Source: Chloroflexota bacterium (GTDB lineage Bacteria; Chloroflexota; Anaerolineae; Caldilineales; Caldilineaceae). Taken from it: DNA of 55,144 nt. Positions 30,977 through 45,660 of the stretch are shown in pieces. The stretch lies in the NCBI GenBank assembly GCA_016861025.1, contig BOKO01000034.1:1-55144 (forward strand). Reading direction: 5' to 3'. The stretch's first letter is position 1; each line of letters begins with the position of its first letter. The notes under the pieces were generated by a model. It was not told the DNA's origin, did no database searches, and was given only the letters and a program-made list of their open reading frames with translations. A program made the translations under genes and the position numbers.

Positions 30977-31030
30977 GATGCGCAGTGTAGCCGCCGGCTG
31001 CACCGGCGCCACACTGCGCATCTTCTTTTA
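30977..31030 (+). terminator. Intrinsic terminator after the A-type carrier
   Basis: GATGCGCAGTGT (30977-30988) pairs perfectly with ACACTGCGCATC (31011-31022), with inner GCCGGC/GCCGGC pairing, and TTCTTTT follows. Confidence 0.85.
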
Positions 31031-31043
31031 CACCGGAGACGCC

Positions 31044-31661
31044 ATGATCCGCAGCGCGCCGATCTTAGCGACTAGAGCGGCATCGATTCCAGCCGACTAT
31101 ACAATTGCTCCACTTAGCGTGGAACAGTATCACGCTATGGCGCGCGCCGGCATCCTGGAAGAGGGGGCGCCGATTGAGCTGCTCGAAGGCTATTTGGTCG
31201 AGAAGATGACAAAGCATCCACCCCCTCGTGTCGCGACTCAGCTTGTAGAACTGGCATTACGTCAAGTGATACCAGCCAACTATCACACTGCAATGCAAGA
31301 GCCGATCACGCTTGAGGACAGCGAGCCAGAACCCGATGTAGCAGTCGTGCAGGGGACGATCCGAGATTACTCAGCACGACATCCCTATGCGCATGAGGTT
31401 CCGCTGGTTGTGGAAATTGCCGACGCGACACTGGAGCGAGATCGCTTCTCGAAGCGGCGCATCTATGCCCGTGCAGGCATCCCTTGTTACTGGATCGTGA
31501 ATCTGCTCGACCGGATGGTGGAAGTCTATTCGGAGCCTTCAGGACAGACAGCGCATCCGTTTTATTTCAATCAGCGCAGCTTCAGTGAAAGCGAATCTGC
31601 ACCGGTGGAAATCCACGGTCAGCATGTCGGCGTCATTTCGGTCAAATCGATCCTGCCATGA
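31044..31661 (+). CDS. Uma2-family putative endonuclease (DUF820)
   Basis: From ATG 31044 (just behind ACCGGAGACGCC) the 205-residue protein has IELLEGYLVEKM, the PD-(D/E)XK core EPDVAVVQG and VVEIADATLERDRFSKRRIYA, and YWIVNLLDRMVEVYSEP. Uma2 proteins are abundant in cyanobacteria and Chloroflexota; they have a restriction-enzyme fold but no settled function. Active-site residues E, D and the ExK-like set appear intact. Its last codon overlaps the DUF2203 start (ATGA). Confidence 0.88.
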   Translation: MIRSAPILATRAASIPADYTIAPLSVEQYHAMARAGILEEGAPIELLEGYLVEKMTKHPPPRVATQLVELALRQVIPANYHTAMQEPITLEDSEPEPDVAVVQGTIRDYSARHPYAHEVPLVVEIADATLERDRFSKRRIYARAGIPCYWIVNLLDRMVEVYSEPSGQTAHPFYFNQRSFSESESAPVEIHGQHVGVISVKSILP

Positions 31662-32050
31662 AAGCACGTTACTTCACGCTTGATGAAGCCAAAGCGACGC
31701 TGCCGCAGGTGAAGGCGCTGATGGAGCAAGTGCAAGCCGCCCGCCGCGAGATTCTGCGTCTGCGCCCCGACGTACTGCCGGTGGTGCAGCAGGCGGCGCT
31801 CAACGGCGGCAACAAACAGATGGGCGAGCTGGCGGTGCACGTAATGCGGCTGGAGGAGGGCGTCAAGGGCATCATGGCGCTGGGTGTGGTGATCAAGGAT
31901 ATTGACGCCGGGCTGGTCGATTTCATCGGGGTGCGCAACGGGCGCGAGGTCTATCTCTGTTGGCGCTACGGCGAAGAAGACATTGATTTCTGGCATGAAC
32001 TCAACGCCGGCTTTGCCGGTCGCCGCCCAATTGACGAGTATATTCGATAG
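31658..32050 (+). CDS. DUF2203 family protein
   Basis: The 130-residue product shows the DUF2203 pattern: YFTLDEAKATLPQVKALMEQ at the start, LEEGVKGIMALGVVIKDIDA, GLVDFIGVRNGREVYLCWRY and FWHELNAGFAGRRPI. It is a soluble helical protein of unknown function that is often found near Fe-S genes in Gram-positive and Chloroflexota genomes. Coupled to Uma2 by a 4-nt overlap and followed 8 nt later by nfu. Confidence 0.85.
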   Translation: MKARYFTLDEAKATLPQVKALMEQVQAARREILRLRPDVLPVVQQAALNGGNKQMGELAVHVMRLEEGVKGIMALGVVIKDIDAGLVDFIGVRNGREVYLCWRYGEEDIDFWHELNAGFAGRRPIDEYIR

Positions 32051-32058
32051 GATTGTTC

Positions 32059-32373
32059 ATGAATCTGTTTGTAGAAACGACATTGGAGCAGCGCATCCAG
32101 CAGGTGCTCGATGAGTATCGCCCCAATCTATACATGGACGGCGGCGACGTCGAGGTGCTAGAGGTCGATGCCAAAGGCGTGGCGCATCTCAAGATGTTGG
32201 GCGCCTGCATCGACTGCCCGATCAGTTTGCTGACGATGAAGCTGGGCATTCAGCGCCTGCTCAAAGAACATTTTCCCGAAATCACCGGCGTCAACGCTAT
32301 CACGGATGTGAGTTTGAGCGATCTGTATAACCGTGATGCGGTGATGCAGAAAACAATTGTACGCAGCAAATGA
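32059..32373 (+). CDS. nfuA: NifU C-terminal domain Fe-S scaffold/carrier (Nfu)
   Basis: From ATG 32059 the 104-residue protein has RPNLYMDGGDVEVLEVDAKG and the signature LGACIDCPISLLTMKLGIQ, whose CxxC binds a [4Fe-4S] cluster at the dimer interface. The A-type domain found at the front of enterobacterial NfuA is absent; that role may be filled by the separate carrier at 30593. A TTG six bases upstream is less likely as a start. The gene ends just before repeat copy 3. Confidence 0.9.
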   Translation: MNLFVETTLEQRIQQVLDEYRPNLYMDGGDVEVLEVDAKGVAHLKMLGACIDCPISLLTMKLGIQRLLKEHFPEITGVNAITDVSLSDLYNRDAVMQKTIVRSK

Positions 32374-32381
32374 GGCGTAGA

Positions 32382-32451
32382 GCGTGTTGCGTGTTTCGTG
32401 CATGGCGGGCGCAAGCAACACGCAACACGCAGCACGAAACACGCAACACGC
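32382..32451. repeat. GTGTTGCGTG-family inverted repeat, copy 3 (perfect 20-bp arms)
   Basis: GCGTGTTGCGTGTTTCGTGC (32382-32401) and GCACGAAACACGCAACACGC (32432-32451) are perfect inverted copies across 30 bp that hold one more CGCAACACGC unit. It starts 8 bases after the nfu stop. Confidence 0.85.
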
Positions 32452-32482
32452 ACCTAATTTTTATAATAAGTTTCATACTAAT

Positions 32483-32511
32483 TTGGTTTTCCGCCCCCGC
32501 CATGCTAGAAT
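32483..32511 (+). promoter_or_regulatory. Promoter of the B12 radical SAM gene at 32559 (copy 3 of the AT-rich arrangement)
   Basis: TTGGTT (32483-32488), 17 bp, TAGAAT (32506-32511). Upstream 32454-32482 contains TAATTTTTA and TTTCATACTAATT, resembling the blocks at 26432 and 28506 but with three extra bases between the halves. Confidence 0.6.
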
Positions 32512-32558
32512 GCGCAACTGTCTTATCGGACAGGCATCCTGATTGAAGGAGGAACAGC

Positions 32559-34047
<1,489 letters not shown>

Positions 34048-34049
<2 letters not shown>

Positions 34050-34125
34050 AGATTGTGGAGATTAGAGATTGGAGATTGGCGAGTCTGCGACGCCACCAAT
34101 CTCCAATCTCTAATCTCCAATCTCT
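34048..34125. repeat. GGAGATTGG-family inverted repeat (intergenic copy)
   Basis: AGAGATTG(T)GGAGATTAG... (34048-34079) pairs with the CCAATCTCC... arm (34096-34125): 30 positions match with one extra T. Loop of 16 bp. It separates the two B12 radical SAM genes and is the family also found inside the YfhO-flippase gene. Confidence 0.85.
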
Positions 34126-34145
34126 TTGTGTAAAGGCACACATCT

Positions 34146-35618
<1,473 letters not shown>

Positions 35619-35666
35619 GATACAGTGGCAGCTTCATAACATCGCGGGTGTTCGGGAGAGAGTACT

Positions 35667-35876
35667 ATGCAAGTGTTCACGGCAGTCATTGAGAAATGCC
35701 CAGACACTGGACTTTATGTTGGGTATGTTCCCAATTTTCCAGGAGCGCACTCACAGGGTGAGACCTTGGATGAGTTGTATCGAAATCTGCAAGAAGTCAT
35801 CACTATGCTCCTTGAAGATGGAGAGCAACAGCCAGAGTCCGAGTTTGTCGGCACACAGACAATTGTCGTTGCATAG
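35667..35876 (+). CDS. hicB: HicB-family antitoxin
   Basis: The 69-residue protein is a short HicB: FTAVIEKCPDTGLYVGYVPN and FPGAHSQGETLDELYRNLQE are the family signature of the partly degraded RNase H fold. No C-terminal HTH or ribbon-helix-helix domain is present, so autoregulation by this protein alone is doubtful. It precedes hicA by 2 nt, the reverse of the classical hicAB order but common in Chloroflexota and cyanobacteria. Confidence 0.88.
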   Translation: MQVFTAVIEKCPDTGLYVGYVPNFPGAHSQGETLDELYRNLQEVITMLLEDGEQQPESEFVGTQTIVVA

Positions 35877-35878
35877 CA

Positions 35879-36106
35879 ATGGGAAAGAAACCACCGGTGC
35901 TGCGACCAGCGGAGGTAATGGTCATTCTGGAGCGATTGGAGTTTGTGCAGGTTCGCCAGCGCGGTTCACATATCCAGTATCGACATGCCGATGGGCGCGC
36001 AACAACCGTTCCATATCATAGCGGTCGTGATCTGTCTCCAATACTTCTCCGTCAGATTGCAAAAGACATCGGTTTGACGATAGACGAATTTCTCGCATAT
36101 CGATGA
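35879..36106 (+). CDS. hicA: HicA-family mRNA interferase toxin
   Basis: The 75-residue protein is a dsRBD-fold HicA: LRPAEVMVILERLEFVQVRQ, then RGSHIQYRHADGRATTVPYH with the catalytic His of the GSH motif, and LLRQIAKDIGLTIDEFL. Its domain is intact, so the pair with hicB is probably functional. Its stop overlaps the start of a broken YbaK-like frame by 4 nt. Confidence 0.9.
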   Translation: MGKKPPVLRPAEVMVILERLEFVQVRQRGSHIQYRHADGRATTVPYHSGRDLSPILLRQIAKDIGLTIDEFLAYR

Positions 36107-36303
36107 CGCACGCCGCTGCTCCTGACGCTCTTGCTGCAAACGCTGCTTTTGCCCGTATCACCACACTGCTCGACGCCAGCAACGCCGCCTACACACTGCA
36201 CGAACACGCGCCGTCGGTCACAGTCGCATCTGGCTTTTCAGGCATCGAGAGAGGACGAGGCAGGCGCAATACCAGAGCTTCTCTTCGATGGATTCGATGT
36301 TGA
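36103..36303 (+). pseudogene. Truncated YbaK/ProX-like aminoacyl-tRNA deacylase remnant
   Basis: The first 45 codons read like the start of a YbaK-domain protein (FARITTLLDASNAAYTLHEH followed by APSVTVAS), a pattern typical of Cys-tRNA(Pro) deacylases. After GFSG the frame turns into low-complexity Arg/Gly text and stops; another frame carries EDEAGAIPELLFDGFDVDLG up to 36319. An 18-bp direct repeat brackets this broken end, suggesting deletion by recombination. Not functional. Confidence 0.5.
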
Positions 36304-36344
36304 TTTGGGTTCAGAGTAAAGATCTCGAGGACGAGGCAGGCGCA
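36251..36344. repeat. 18-bp direct repeats flanking a decayed gene end
   Basis: GAGGACGAGGCAGGCGCA occurs at 36251-36268 and again at 36327-36344. The copies are exact and lie at the 3' end of the broken YbaK-like gene. Confidence 0.7.
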
Positions 36345-36423
36345 GCAACAGAACGTTTATGCGACGCCATCCATCAGGATTGTTGTACAATCGTTATCAT
36401 ACTCTACATGGTGAGGGTAAAAA

Positions 36424-36675
36424 ATGAAAGTTGAATTTTTCAGCGCTGAATGTAATTTGTGTAATTCGACGCTCGATCTGCTGTACAGCGCATTTCCCAA
36501 TTTGCCCATCATCGTTCATCGTCAATCCGAGTGTGTGGATGGCTCATGTTGCCGGTTGGCAGCGTCTTATGGCGTTCGCTCTGTGCCTTCGGTTGTCGTG
36601 GACGGCAAAATTGTGCTTGTTGGGCGGCCAAGCTTGTCGGAACTAGAGTCACTTGCCAGTATTTTGACGGAATAG
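36424..36675 (+). CDS. Small thioredoxin/glutaredoxin-fold protein (CNLC)
   Basis: The 83-residue protein starts with a beta strand and a redox site, FFSAECNLCNSTLDLLYSAF (CxxC at 10-13), and has the cis-proline region VRSVPSVVVDGKIVLVGRP. A second Cys group, SECVDGSCC near 36-43, is unusual. It resembles the redox-active thiol-disulfide mini-thioredoxins. It lies 27 bp upstream of the radical SAM/SPASM gene and may reduce or protect that enzyme or its substrate; this is inferred from position only. Confidence 0.75.
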   Translation: MKVEFFSAECNLCNSTLDLLYSAFPNLPIIVHRQSECVDGSCCRLAASYGVRSVPSVVVDGKIVLVGRPSLSELESLASILTE

Positions 36676-36702
36676 CAGGAACGTCAATATGTTGCGGCGC
36701 AG

Positions 36703-37881
<1,179 letters not shown>

Positions 37882-37992
37882 CCACCTTCCGGTATTCCCA
37901 TCTCCAAATGCATATTTTGTCGCTTGTATCGCCGCGCAGGCAGCGTATGCTAAGCCATAGTAAAGCCGCTTGATTCCCTGAAGGAGGCGTTG

Positions 37993-40506
<2,514 letters not shown>

Positions 40507-40575
40507 ACAGCCACTCTGCTTTAGGACGGGCAACCTGTCCATATTTTGCTTTGCTGCTACGAAAGGTTCCAATGA

Positions 40576-41010
40576 ATGACATCGATAACCATCCGCCCTG
40601 CCGAGGTCGAGGAGTGGTCCGCCATCGCCGCTCTGCTCACAAGCTATGATCTGCCGCTTGACGGTGCACAGAAACATATCGCTGATTTCATGGTTGCCGT
40701 AGGTGAAAATGGCGACATCGAAGGCGTCGCTGCGATTGAACGCTATCAACAGATTGGTTTGCTGCGTTCGGTGGCGGTTGCCAGCCAGGGCAACGGCGTC
40801 GGCGCCACCCTGGTGAATCACCTGATCGCTACAGCACGCAAACAAGGACTTCGCCAGATCGTGCTACTGACCACCACCGCCGCCGACTATTTCCCGCGCT
40901 TTGGTTTTCGCCGCATCGAGCGACAGGACGCTCCCGCTGCGGTGCACGCCTCAGCGGAATTTCAAGGCGCCTGTCCTGCCTCAGCCACCGTCATGATGCT
41001 GGATCTGTGA
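40576..41010 (+). CDS. GNAT acetyltransferase, ArsN2-like
   Basis: The 144-residue GNAT shows IRPAEVEEWSAIAALLTSYD, GLLRSVAVASQGNGVGATLV (acetyl-CoA loop), IVLLTTTAADYFPRFGFRRI and a C-terminal AEFQGACPASATVMM. That last motif is characteristic of ArsN2/ArsN-type acetyltransferases associated with arsenic resistance, some of which act on arsinothricin. No other ars gene is near, so the substrate here is uncertain. Followed directly by repeat copy 4. Confidence 0.8.
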   Translation: MTSITIRPAEVEEWSAIAALLTSYDLPLDGAQKHIADFMVAVGENGDIEGVAAIERYQQIGLLRSVAVASQGNGVGATLVNHLIATARKQGLRQIVLLTTTAADYFPRFGFRRIERQDAPAAVHASAEFQGACPASATVMMLDL

Positions 41011-41092
41011 ACGTGTTGCGTGCTTGCGTGTTGCGTGCTTGCATTGCATATAGTTGATGGTGGTCGCTTTACATGCAACACGAAAACCGGAC
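41010..41092. repeat. GTGTTGCGTG-family repeat, copy 4 (degenerate)
   Basis: ACGTGTTGCGTGCTTGCGTG and TTGCGTGCTT (41010-41040) face ATGCAACACGAAAACC (41073-41088). Arms are unequal and the copy is worn, but placement directly after a stop codon is as in copies 2 and 3. Confidence 0.6.
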
Positions 41093-41097
41093 CGTGG

Positions 41098-42081
41098 TCA
41101 CCCAAACCGACTACGAATATACTGCACTGCACTGCTGACGCTCAATGCATTGCTGGAGTTGCCGGTGCGCAGGTAAAATTCTTCTTTGCCCTGGTGGTGT
41201 AGATAGGCCGGATGGGTGGACGGACGGACGCTGATTGCACACACAATCTTGTCTTCGATTTGGGGAAAAGCAAGTGTGACGAAGGGGCGATACTCCATGC
41301 CGATCATTTTGCCGAACGCCATGTTGAAAACATTCTCAAAGCCGTCGAGTCCTGGCTTGCGCAGCGTCTGTATGTCAGGATCGATGCCAACGATTTCACC
41401 GCCGTCGTTGACGCCGATCAACAGCAGACCGCCGCGTGCATTCATGAAGCCGACCAGGTTTTTCATCACCGGCTCATGCAATTCTTTGTTGACCGCCTGC
41501 TTGCGATAGTCCCACATCAAGCTGGCTTTGAACTCGACAAACTCGCCTTCGCCGGCTGCAATCAGGGCAGGCAGAGGGCTGTCGAGGATGTCGGGCAGTT
41601 TGGTCTTTTCCTGCATAATGCCGCGCACCTGTTCTGCCAGCGCTTGCGGGTCGTGAACATTCTTGAGCTTTGCCAGCAGTTGTCCATTGCGTCCCTCAAC
41701 AAGCAGCGTTCCATAGCCGAACCTCCTGCCCAACCAGCTCTGTCTGACCTCGACATGATCGATCTCCGCTGCATCGATCAGCGTATGTTCCTGCGCAAAT
41801 GGCCCGCTGCGCAGCAAGATCGCTGTTGGCGTCAGACGGTGGACAGGATAGTACCAGCTAATGAAAGCGGCGAAAACGATCACGACCTGTAGAAACGTAA
41901 TCATCAGCGCCAGCAGCAGTGGGAACGAGACCACGCGTGCAATCTCGGTCGCCTCATACAACTGCACCATGGCAGAGGCGGCGACGAAAATCAGGATGAT
42001 CGAGAAGATAAATTCGGCGATGGCGACGCGCAGCGCAAAGATGAATGGACTCTGGCGGATGATGGTGAAAGGGTGCGACAT
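41098..42081 (-). CDS. Membrane-anchored AlbA_2 (Schlafen-type) domain protein with PH-like domain
   Basis: The 327-residue protein has two N-terminal membrane helices (about 15-40 and 52-75), a bacterial PH-like segment (LTPTAILLRSGPFAQEHTLI, IDHVEVRQSWLGRRFGYGTL) and a C-terminal AlbA_2/AAA_4 domain: GEGEFVEFKASLMWDYRKQ, MKNLVGFMNARGGLLLIGVN with DGGEIVGID, and FYLRTGNSSNALSVSSAVQYI. AlbA_2 domains occur in Schlafen nucleases and in regulators of unknown function. The two parts are normally found in separate proteins. Membrane tethering of a nucleic-acid-type domain suggests defence or stress signalling, but no partner is next to it. Confidence 0.75.
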   Translation of the reverse strand: MSHPFTIIRQSPFIFALRVAIAEFIFSIILIFVAASAMVQLYEATEIARVVSFPLLLALMITFLQVVIVFAAFISWYYPVHRLTPTAILLRSGPFAQEHTLIDAAEIDHVEVRQSWLGRRFGYGTLLVEGRNGQLLAKLKNVHDPQALAEQVRGIMQEKTKLPDILDSPLPALIAAGEGEFVEFKASLMWDYRKQAVNKELHEPVMKNLVGFMNARGGLLLIGVNDGGEIVGIDPDIQTLRKPGLDGFENVFNMAFGKMIGMEYRPFVTLAFPQIEDKIVCAISVRPSTHPAYLHHQGKEEFYLRTGNSSNALSVSSAVQYIRSRFG

Positions 42082-42140
42082 AAGCGACTGTGCAAATTGA
42101 GAATAGCGGCAATCGATGTGAATTCAGTATACTACACGCC

Positions 42141-42788
42141 ATGAGTGCAATTACGAATTTGCTCGATCGGCTGGCTGGCTGGCTGGCGATTGCTGGTGGG
42201 CTGCTATGGATTGTTTACGCCATCCTGGCAACCTTGCAGCCGCTGGGCAGCGTCGCTCTGTACACCGACGACTTGGGGCAGATCGCGGTGACCAACCCGG
42301 CGGCGTTCCGTGTGACCGGCGTGGTTGGCGGCGGCGCGCTCATCTTGCTTGGGCTGGCGATCGTCGGCGTTGCGGCGCGTTACAACCTCCCCGGCGACGA
42401 GCCAACGCGTTTTGGCGGCGTTGCGCCGAGTCGCTACGGTGTAGCAATGGCATGGGTCGGTGCACTGGCTGGCTTGTTGGCGGCGGCGATGTCGCTAGGG
42501 TTGTTCGTGCTGCCCAACAACGCCATGTATTTCTTTGCGGCGGTGTTGATTCCTCTTGCCGCCATGCTCGTCGCCATCGAAGCCAACGGCAGCGAGCAGG
42601 CGGCTCACGTTGCGACGCCGCTCTTTCTCGTCGGCGCATTGGGTATGATCGGTTTGTTGGCGCAGGCGTTGATCCCGCTGACGATATGGATGGCGCCGGT
42701 CTACGCTGCACTGGCAATGGCGGTTTATGGCTTTGCCTGGGTGCGTTTCGGCAGCCTGCTCATAGCAGCCGCGAATTCGCACACGTGA
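42141..42788 (+). CDS. Polytopic membrane protein, 215 residues
   Basis: From ATG 42141 the product has about six hydrophobic segments (AGWLAIAGGLLWIVYAILAT, VVGGGALILLGLAIVGVAA, VGALAGLLAAAMSLGLFVLP, FFAAVLIPLAAMLVAI, LVGALGMIGLLAQALIPLT, YAALAMAVYGFAWVRFGSLL). No catalytic or transport signature is visible. The upstream in-frame codons overlap the divergent gene's promoter and are not counted. Function unknown. Confidence 0.75.
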   Translation: MSAITNLLDRLAGWLAIAGGLLWIVYAILATLQPLGSVALYTDDLGQIAVTNPAAFRVTGVVGGGALILLGLAIVGVAARYNLPGDEPTRFGGVAPSRYGVAMAWVGALAGLLAAAMSLGLFVLPNNAMYFFAAVLIPLAAMLVAIEANGSEQAAHVATPLFLVGALGMIGLLAQALIPLTIWMAPVYAALAMAVYGFAWVRFGSLLIAAANSHT

Positions 42789-43056
42789 CTACGACCATCG
42801 GCGCCAGAAACCGATTGAACGCGCCACGCCCTGTAATCGATAACTTGCCTGTAGCGCCGGAAATCGACTGAGATTGAGATCACGGCGGATTGTCCCACTT
42901 TGCGTAATTGATTACAGTTTGTCGCTTTACAACACTGCATAATTGCTTTAATACTTAAGCATCTGCTTTTCTCCCTTTTTGTCTGGCGCAGCGCTGGTTG
43001 GGATTTGCACCATTTCTTTGCGCTGCGAACAATTTGATTCCCAACAGGAGGAGCCC

Positions 43057-43968
43057 ATGGATCGCATCTACGTCATGCAGCTTGTTCGCTCGTTTCAAGT
43101 TGGCGAGATCAGCCGCCGCACTTTCTTGCGTCGGGCGACGGCCGCCGTCGGCGCTGCATCGGCGGCCAGTTTATTGTTAGCCGCCTGCCAGCCTGTCAGC
43201 GCCCCACCCCGCCCTGTCACCGAGCCAGCGCCAACCGGCGAAGGCGTTGGCTCGCCAGAGACCAACCTGACAACGGAAGCCGGTCTCGTTGCTGGCATGG
43301 TCGAATACGCCGGCCCCGACGGCGAGACGCTCACCGGCTATTGGGCGCGTCCTGAAGGCGATGGCCCATGGCCGGCGGTCATTGTTTTGCAGGAATGGTG
43401 GGGAGTCAACGAACACATTATGGATGTCACCCGACGCATCGCCAACGAAGGCTATGTGGCGTTGGCGCCTGATCTCTACAAGGGGCAGGTGGCGACCGAA
43501 CCGGATGAGGCGCGCAAGCTGGTGATGGAGCTTGATATGCCTGCAGCAGTGCGGGAAATCGGGAGCGCCATCGACTATTTGTTGGCGCAGGAGTTTATAG
43601 CAGGCGACAAGGCCGGGATTGTCGGCTTCTGCATGGGCGGGCGCCTGACCTTGATGACGGCGCTGGTGAACGACAACCTGGCTGTGGCTGTACCCTTCTA
43701 CGGCTCGCCGCTCACGCCGGAGGAAGCTGCGGGCGTCAAGGCGCCTGTGCTCGGTCTCTACGGCGCCGAGGATGGCGGCATCCCGGTGGAGGCTGTGCTG
43801 GCGATGGGCGAAGCGTTGACGGCTGCTGGCATCGACAACGAAATTCAGATTTACGAGGGCGCTCCGCACGCCTTCTTCAACGACACGCGCGAGAGCTATC
43901 GTCCTGAAGCGGCAGCCGACGCCTGGCAGCGCATGTTAGCCTGGTTCGAGAAGTATTTAGGTTCGTAA
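43057..43968 (+). CDS. Dienelactone-hydrolase-family lipoprotein with Tat signal
   Basis: The start at 43057 lies behind AGGAGGAGCCC. The N-terminus has a twin-arginine motif (ISRRTFLRRAT, about 18-28) and a lipobox (SLLLAAC, Cys near 47), followed by a Pro/Thr-rich linker, so it is folded in the cytosol and anchored outside. The dienelactone-hydrolase core has VIVLQEWWGVNEHIMDVTRR, the nucleophile in VGFCMGGRLT (Cys), GLYGAEDGGIP (Asp) and YEGAPHAFFND (His). The catalytic Cys-Asp-His triad is complete. Most relatives are cytosolic; this one is exported. Substrate unknown. Confidence 0.9.
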   Translation: MDRIYVMQLVRSFQVGEISRRTFLRRATAAVGAASAASLLLAACQPVSAPPRPVTEPAPTGEGVGSPETNLTTEAGLVAGMVEYAGPDGETLTGYWARPEGDGPWPAVIVLQEWWGVNEHIMDVTRRIANEGYVALAPDLYKGQVATEPDEARKLVMELDMPAAVREIGSAIDYLLAQEFIAGDKAGIVGFCMGGRLTLMTALVNDNLAVAVPFYGSPLTPEEAAGVKAPVLGLYGAEDGGIPVEAVLAMGEALTAAGIDNEIQIYEGAPHAFFNDTRESYRPEAAADAWQRMLAWFEKYLGS

Positions 43969-44187
43969 TGCAGTTTCAGGCGGCTATGCAAAAAGAGTAT
44001 ATGTCGCAACAAAGACTGGCTATCTGACCGTTGAAGATAACTCGTCGTTATGTAACAATAGAGCATGTAGCAAAGAAAAATTTAGCGCCCAGACTCCGCT
44101 GATAATCAGGCGGCCGTCACTTGTTGAGATGACAGTCGTTGCCTGAACCATGGTCAATGTCGACCACGACCAGAAAGGTGCGTTTCC

Positions 44188-45660
44188 ATGCTCTATGATG
44201 TCCTTATTATTGGCGGCGGCATTGTGGGCGGCGCAATTGCACGCGAGTTGAGCCGTTATGAACTGCGCATCGCCCTTTGTGAAAAAGAAGTCGAGGTTGG
44301 CTTTGGGGCGACCAAAGCCAACAGCGGCATTATTCACGGCGGCCATCACGCCGCCCCCGACACGCTGAAAGGGCGTCTCGAATGGGCCGGCAACCAGCTT
44401 TGGGATGAGCTGGCGGCGGAGCTGGGTTTTGGCTTCGAGCGCATCGGCGAACTGACGGTGGCGTTGTATGACGAACAGACGCCTGTCCTCGACCGGCTGC
44501 TTCACCACGCAGCGGTTAAGGGGATTCCCGGCGTCGAGCTGTGGACGCCAGAGCGTATCCAACAGGAGGAGCCGGCGCTCAGCCACGACATCATTGCCGC
44601 CGTTTATGCGCCAACGACCGGCGTCGTCAATCCCTACGAGGCATGTTATGCGCTGGCGGAAAACGCTGCGCAAAATGGCGTCGATATTTTGACCGGCTTT
44701 CCTGTTCTTCGTCTGCACTGGAATGGCGAACTGTGGGAAGTGATGACGCCTGGTGCGCGGTTGGCAAGCCGGTTTGTGATCAACGCCGCCGGTCTCTATG
44801 CTGATCAGGTCGCAGCGATGGCGGGTGTGGGCAACTTCGCCATCCATCCGCGCAAGGGGCAGGAATACCTTCTCGACAAACGGTTACGCGGGCTGGTGAA
44901 GCGCGTGATTTTTCCATGTCCATCGCCAGTGTCGAAGGGCATTCTCATCATCCCAACCTATGATGGCACATTGATGGTCGGCCCGACAGCGGAAGATACA
45001 ACCGATCGGGAAGATCGCTCGACAAGCGCCGAAGGCGCGCGAACAGTCTTCGATGCAGTCCGACGGCTGGCGCCAGGCATCAATGAAAAAGACATCATTG
45101 CGCAGTTCGCCGGTCTGCGTGCATCAGCCGATGGCGAAGATTTCATCATCGGGCCGACGGCGCGGCGCGGTTTCATCAATGCCGCAGGAATTCAATCGCC
45201 CGGTCTTACCGCCGCCCCTGCCATTGCCAGAATGATCGTCGAAATTCTGCAGGCGGAGAATCTACCGATGACGCTGCGCAATGACTTTGTCGGCAGGGCG
45301 CCGCATCCGGTTCATTTTGCCGCCCTTTCCACCCAGGAACAGATCGCGCTGACGTTGCGCCATCCGCGCTATCGACGCATTGTATGTCGCTGTGAAACCG
45401 TCACCGAAGGCGAGGTGATCGACGCCATCGAACGCGGCGCCTCGACGCTCGATGGCATTAAGTTCCGCACACGCGCGGGTATGGGGCGCTGTCAAGGCGG
45501 CTTTTGCACGATTCGTTGCATGGAACTGCTTTCCAGGCTGCGCCGCCTGCCGATGACTGCGCTCACGAAGCGTGGTGCAGATTCGTGGCTGGTGTGTGAA
45601 CGGCAAGAGGCTGTGAATGGCGACGAAAGGGCGCCCGGAATCGAAGTGGGGGACGCATGA
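44188..45660 (+). CDS. GlpA-like FAD-dependent dehydrogenase with BFD-type [2Fe-2S] domain
   Basis: The 490-residue protein begins with the FAD motif VLIIGGGIVGGAIARELS, has GATKANSGIIHGGHHAAPDT typical of the GlpA/L2HGDH DAO family, and a C-terminal BFD-like domain IVCRCETVTEGEVIDAIERG ... GMGRCQGGFC with four cysteines for a [2Fe-2S] cluster. It heads an operon of GlpA-like, GlpB-like and DUF1667 genes, the arrangement of the Thermotoga and Firmicutes type glycerol-3-phosphate dehydrogenase. It overlaps the next gene by 4 nt. It most likely oxidises glycerol 3-phosphate or a related hydroxyacid. Confidence 0.9.
   Translation: MLYDVLIIGGGIVGGAIARELSRYELRIALCEKEVEVGFGATKANSGIIHGGHHAAPDTLKGRLEWAGNQLWDELAAELGFGFERIGELTVALYDEQTPVLDRLLHHAAVKGIPGVELWTPERIQQEEPALSHDIIAAVYAPTTGVVNPYEACYALAENAAQNGVDILTGFPVLRLHWNGELWEVMTPGARLASRFVINAAGLYADQVAAMAGVGNFAIHPRKGQEYLLDKRLRGLVKRVIFPCPSPVSKGILIIPTYDGTLMVGPTAEDTTDREDRSTSAEGARTVFDAVRRLAPGINEKDIIAQFAGLRASADGEDFIIGPTARRGFINAAGIQSPGLTAAPAIARMIVEILQAENLPMTLRNDFVGRAPHPVHFAALSTQEQIALTLRHPRYRRIVCRCETVTEGEVIDAIERGASTLDGIKFRTRAGMGRCQGGFCTIRCMELLSRLRRLPMTALTKRGADSWLVCERQEAVNGDERAPGIEVGDA

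Noticed and set aside
36424..36675. Cys-containing 83-residue gene as a peptide substrate of the neighbouring SPASM enzyme
   Set aside because: It has a clear thioredoxin-like fold with CxxC and cis-Pro region, not a leader-core layout.
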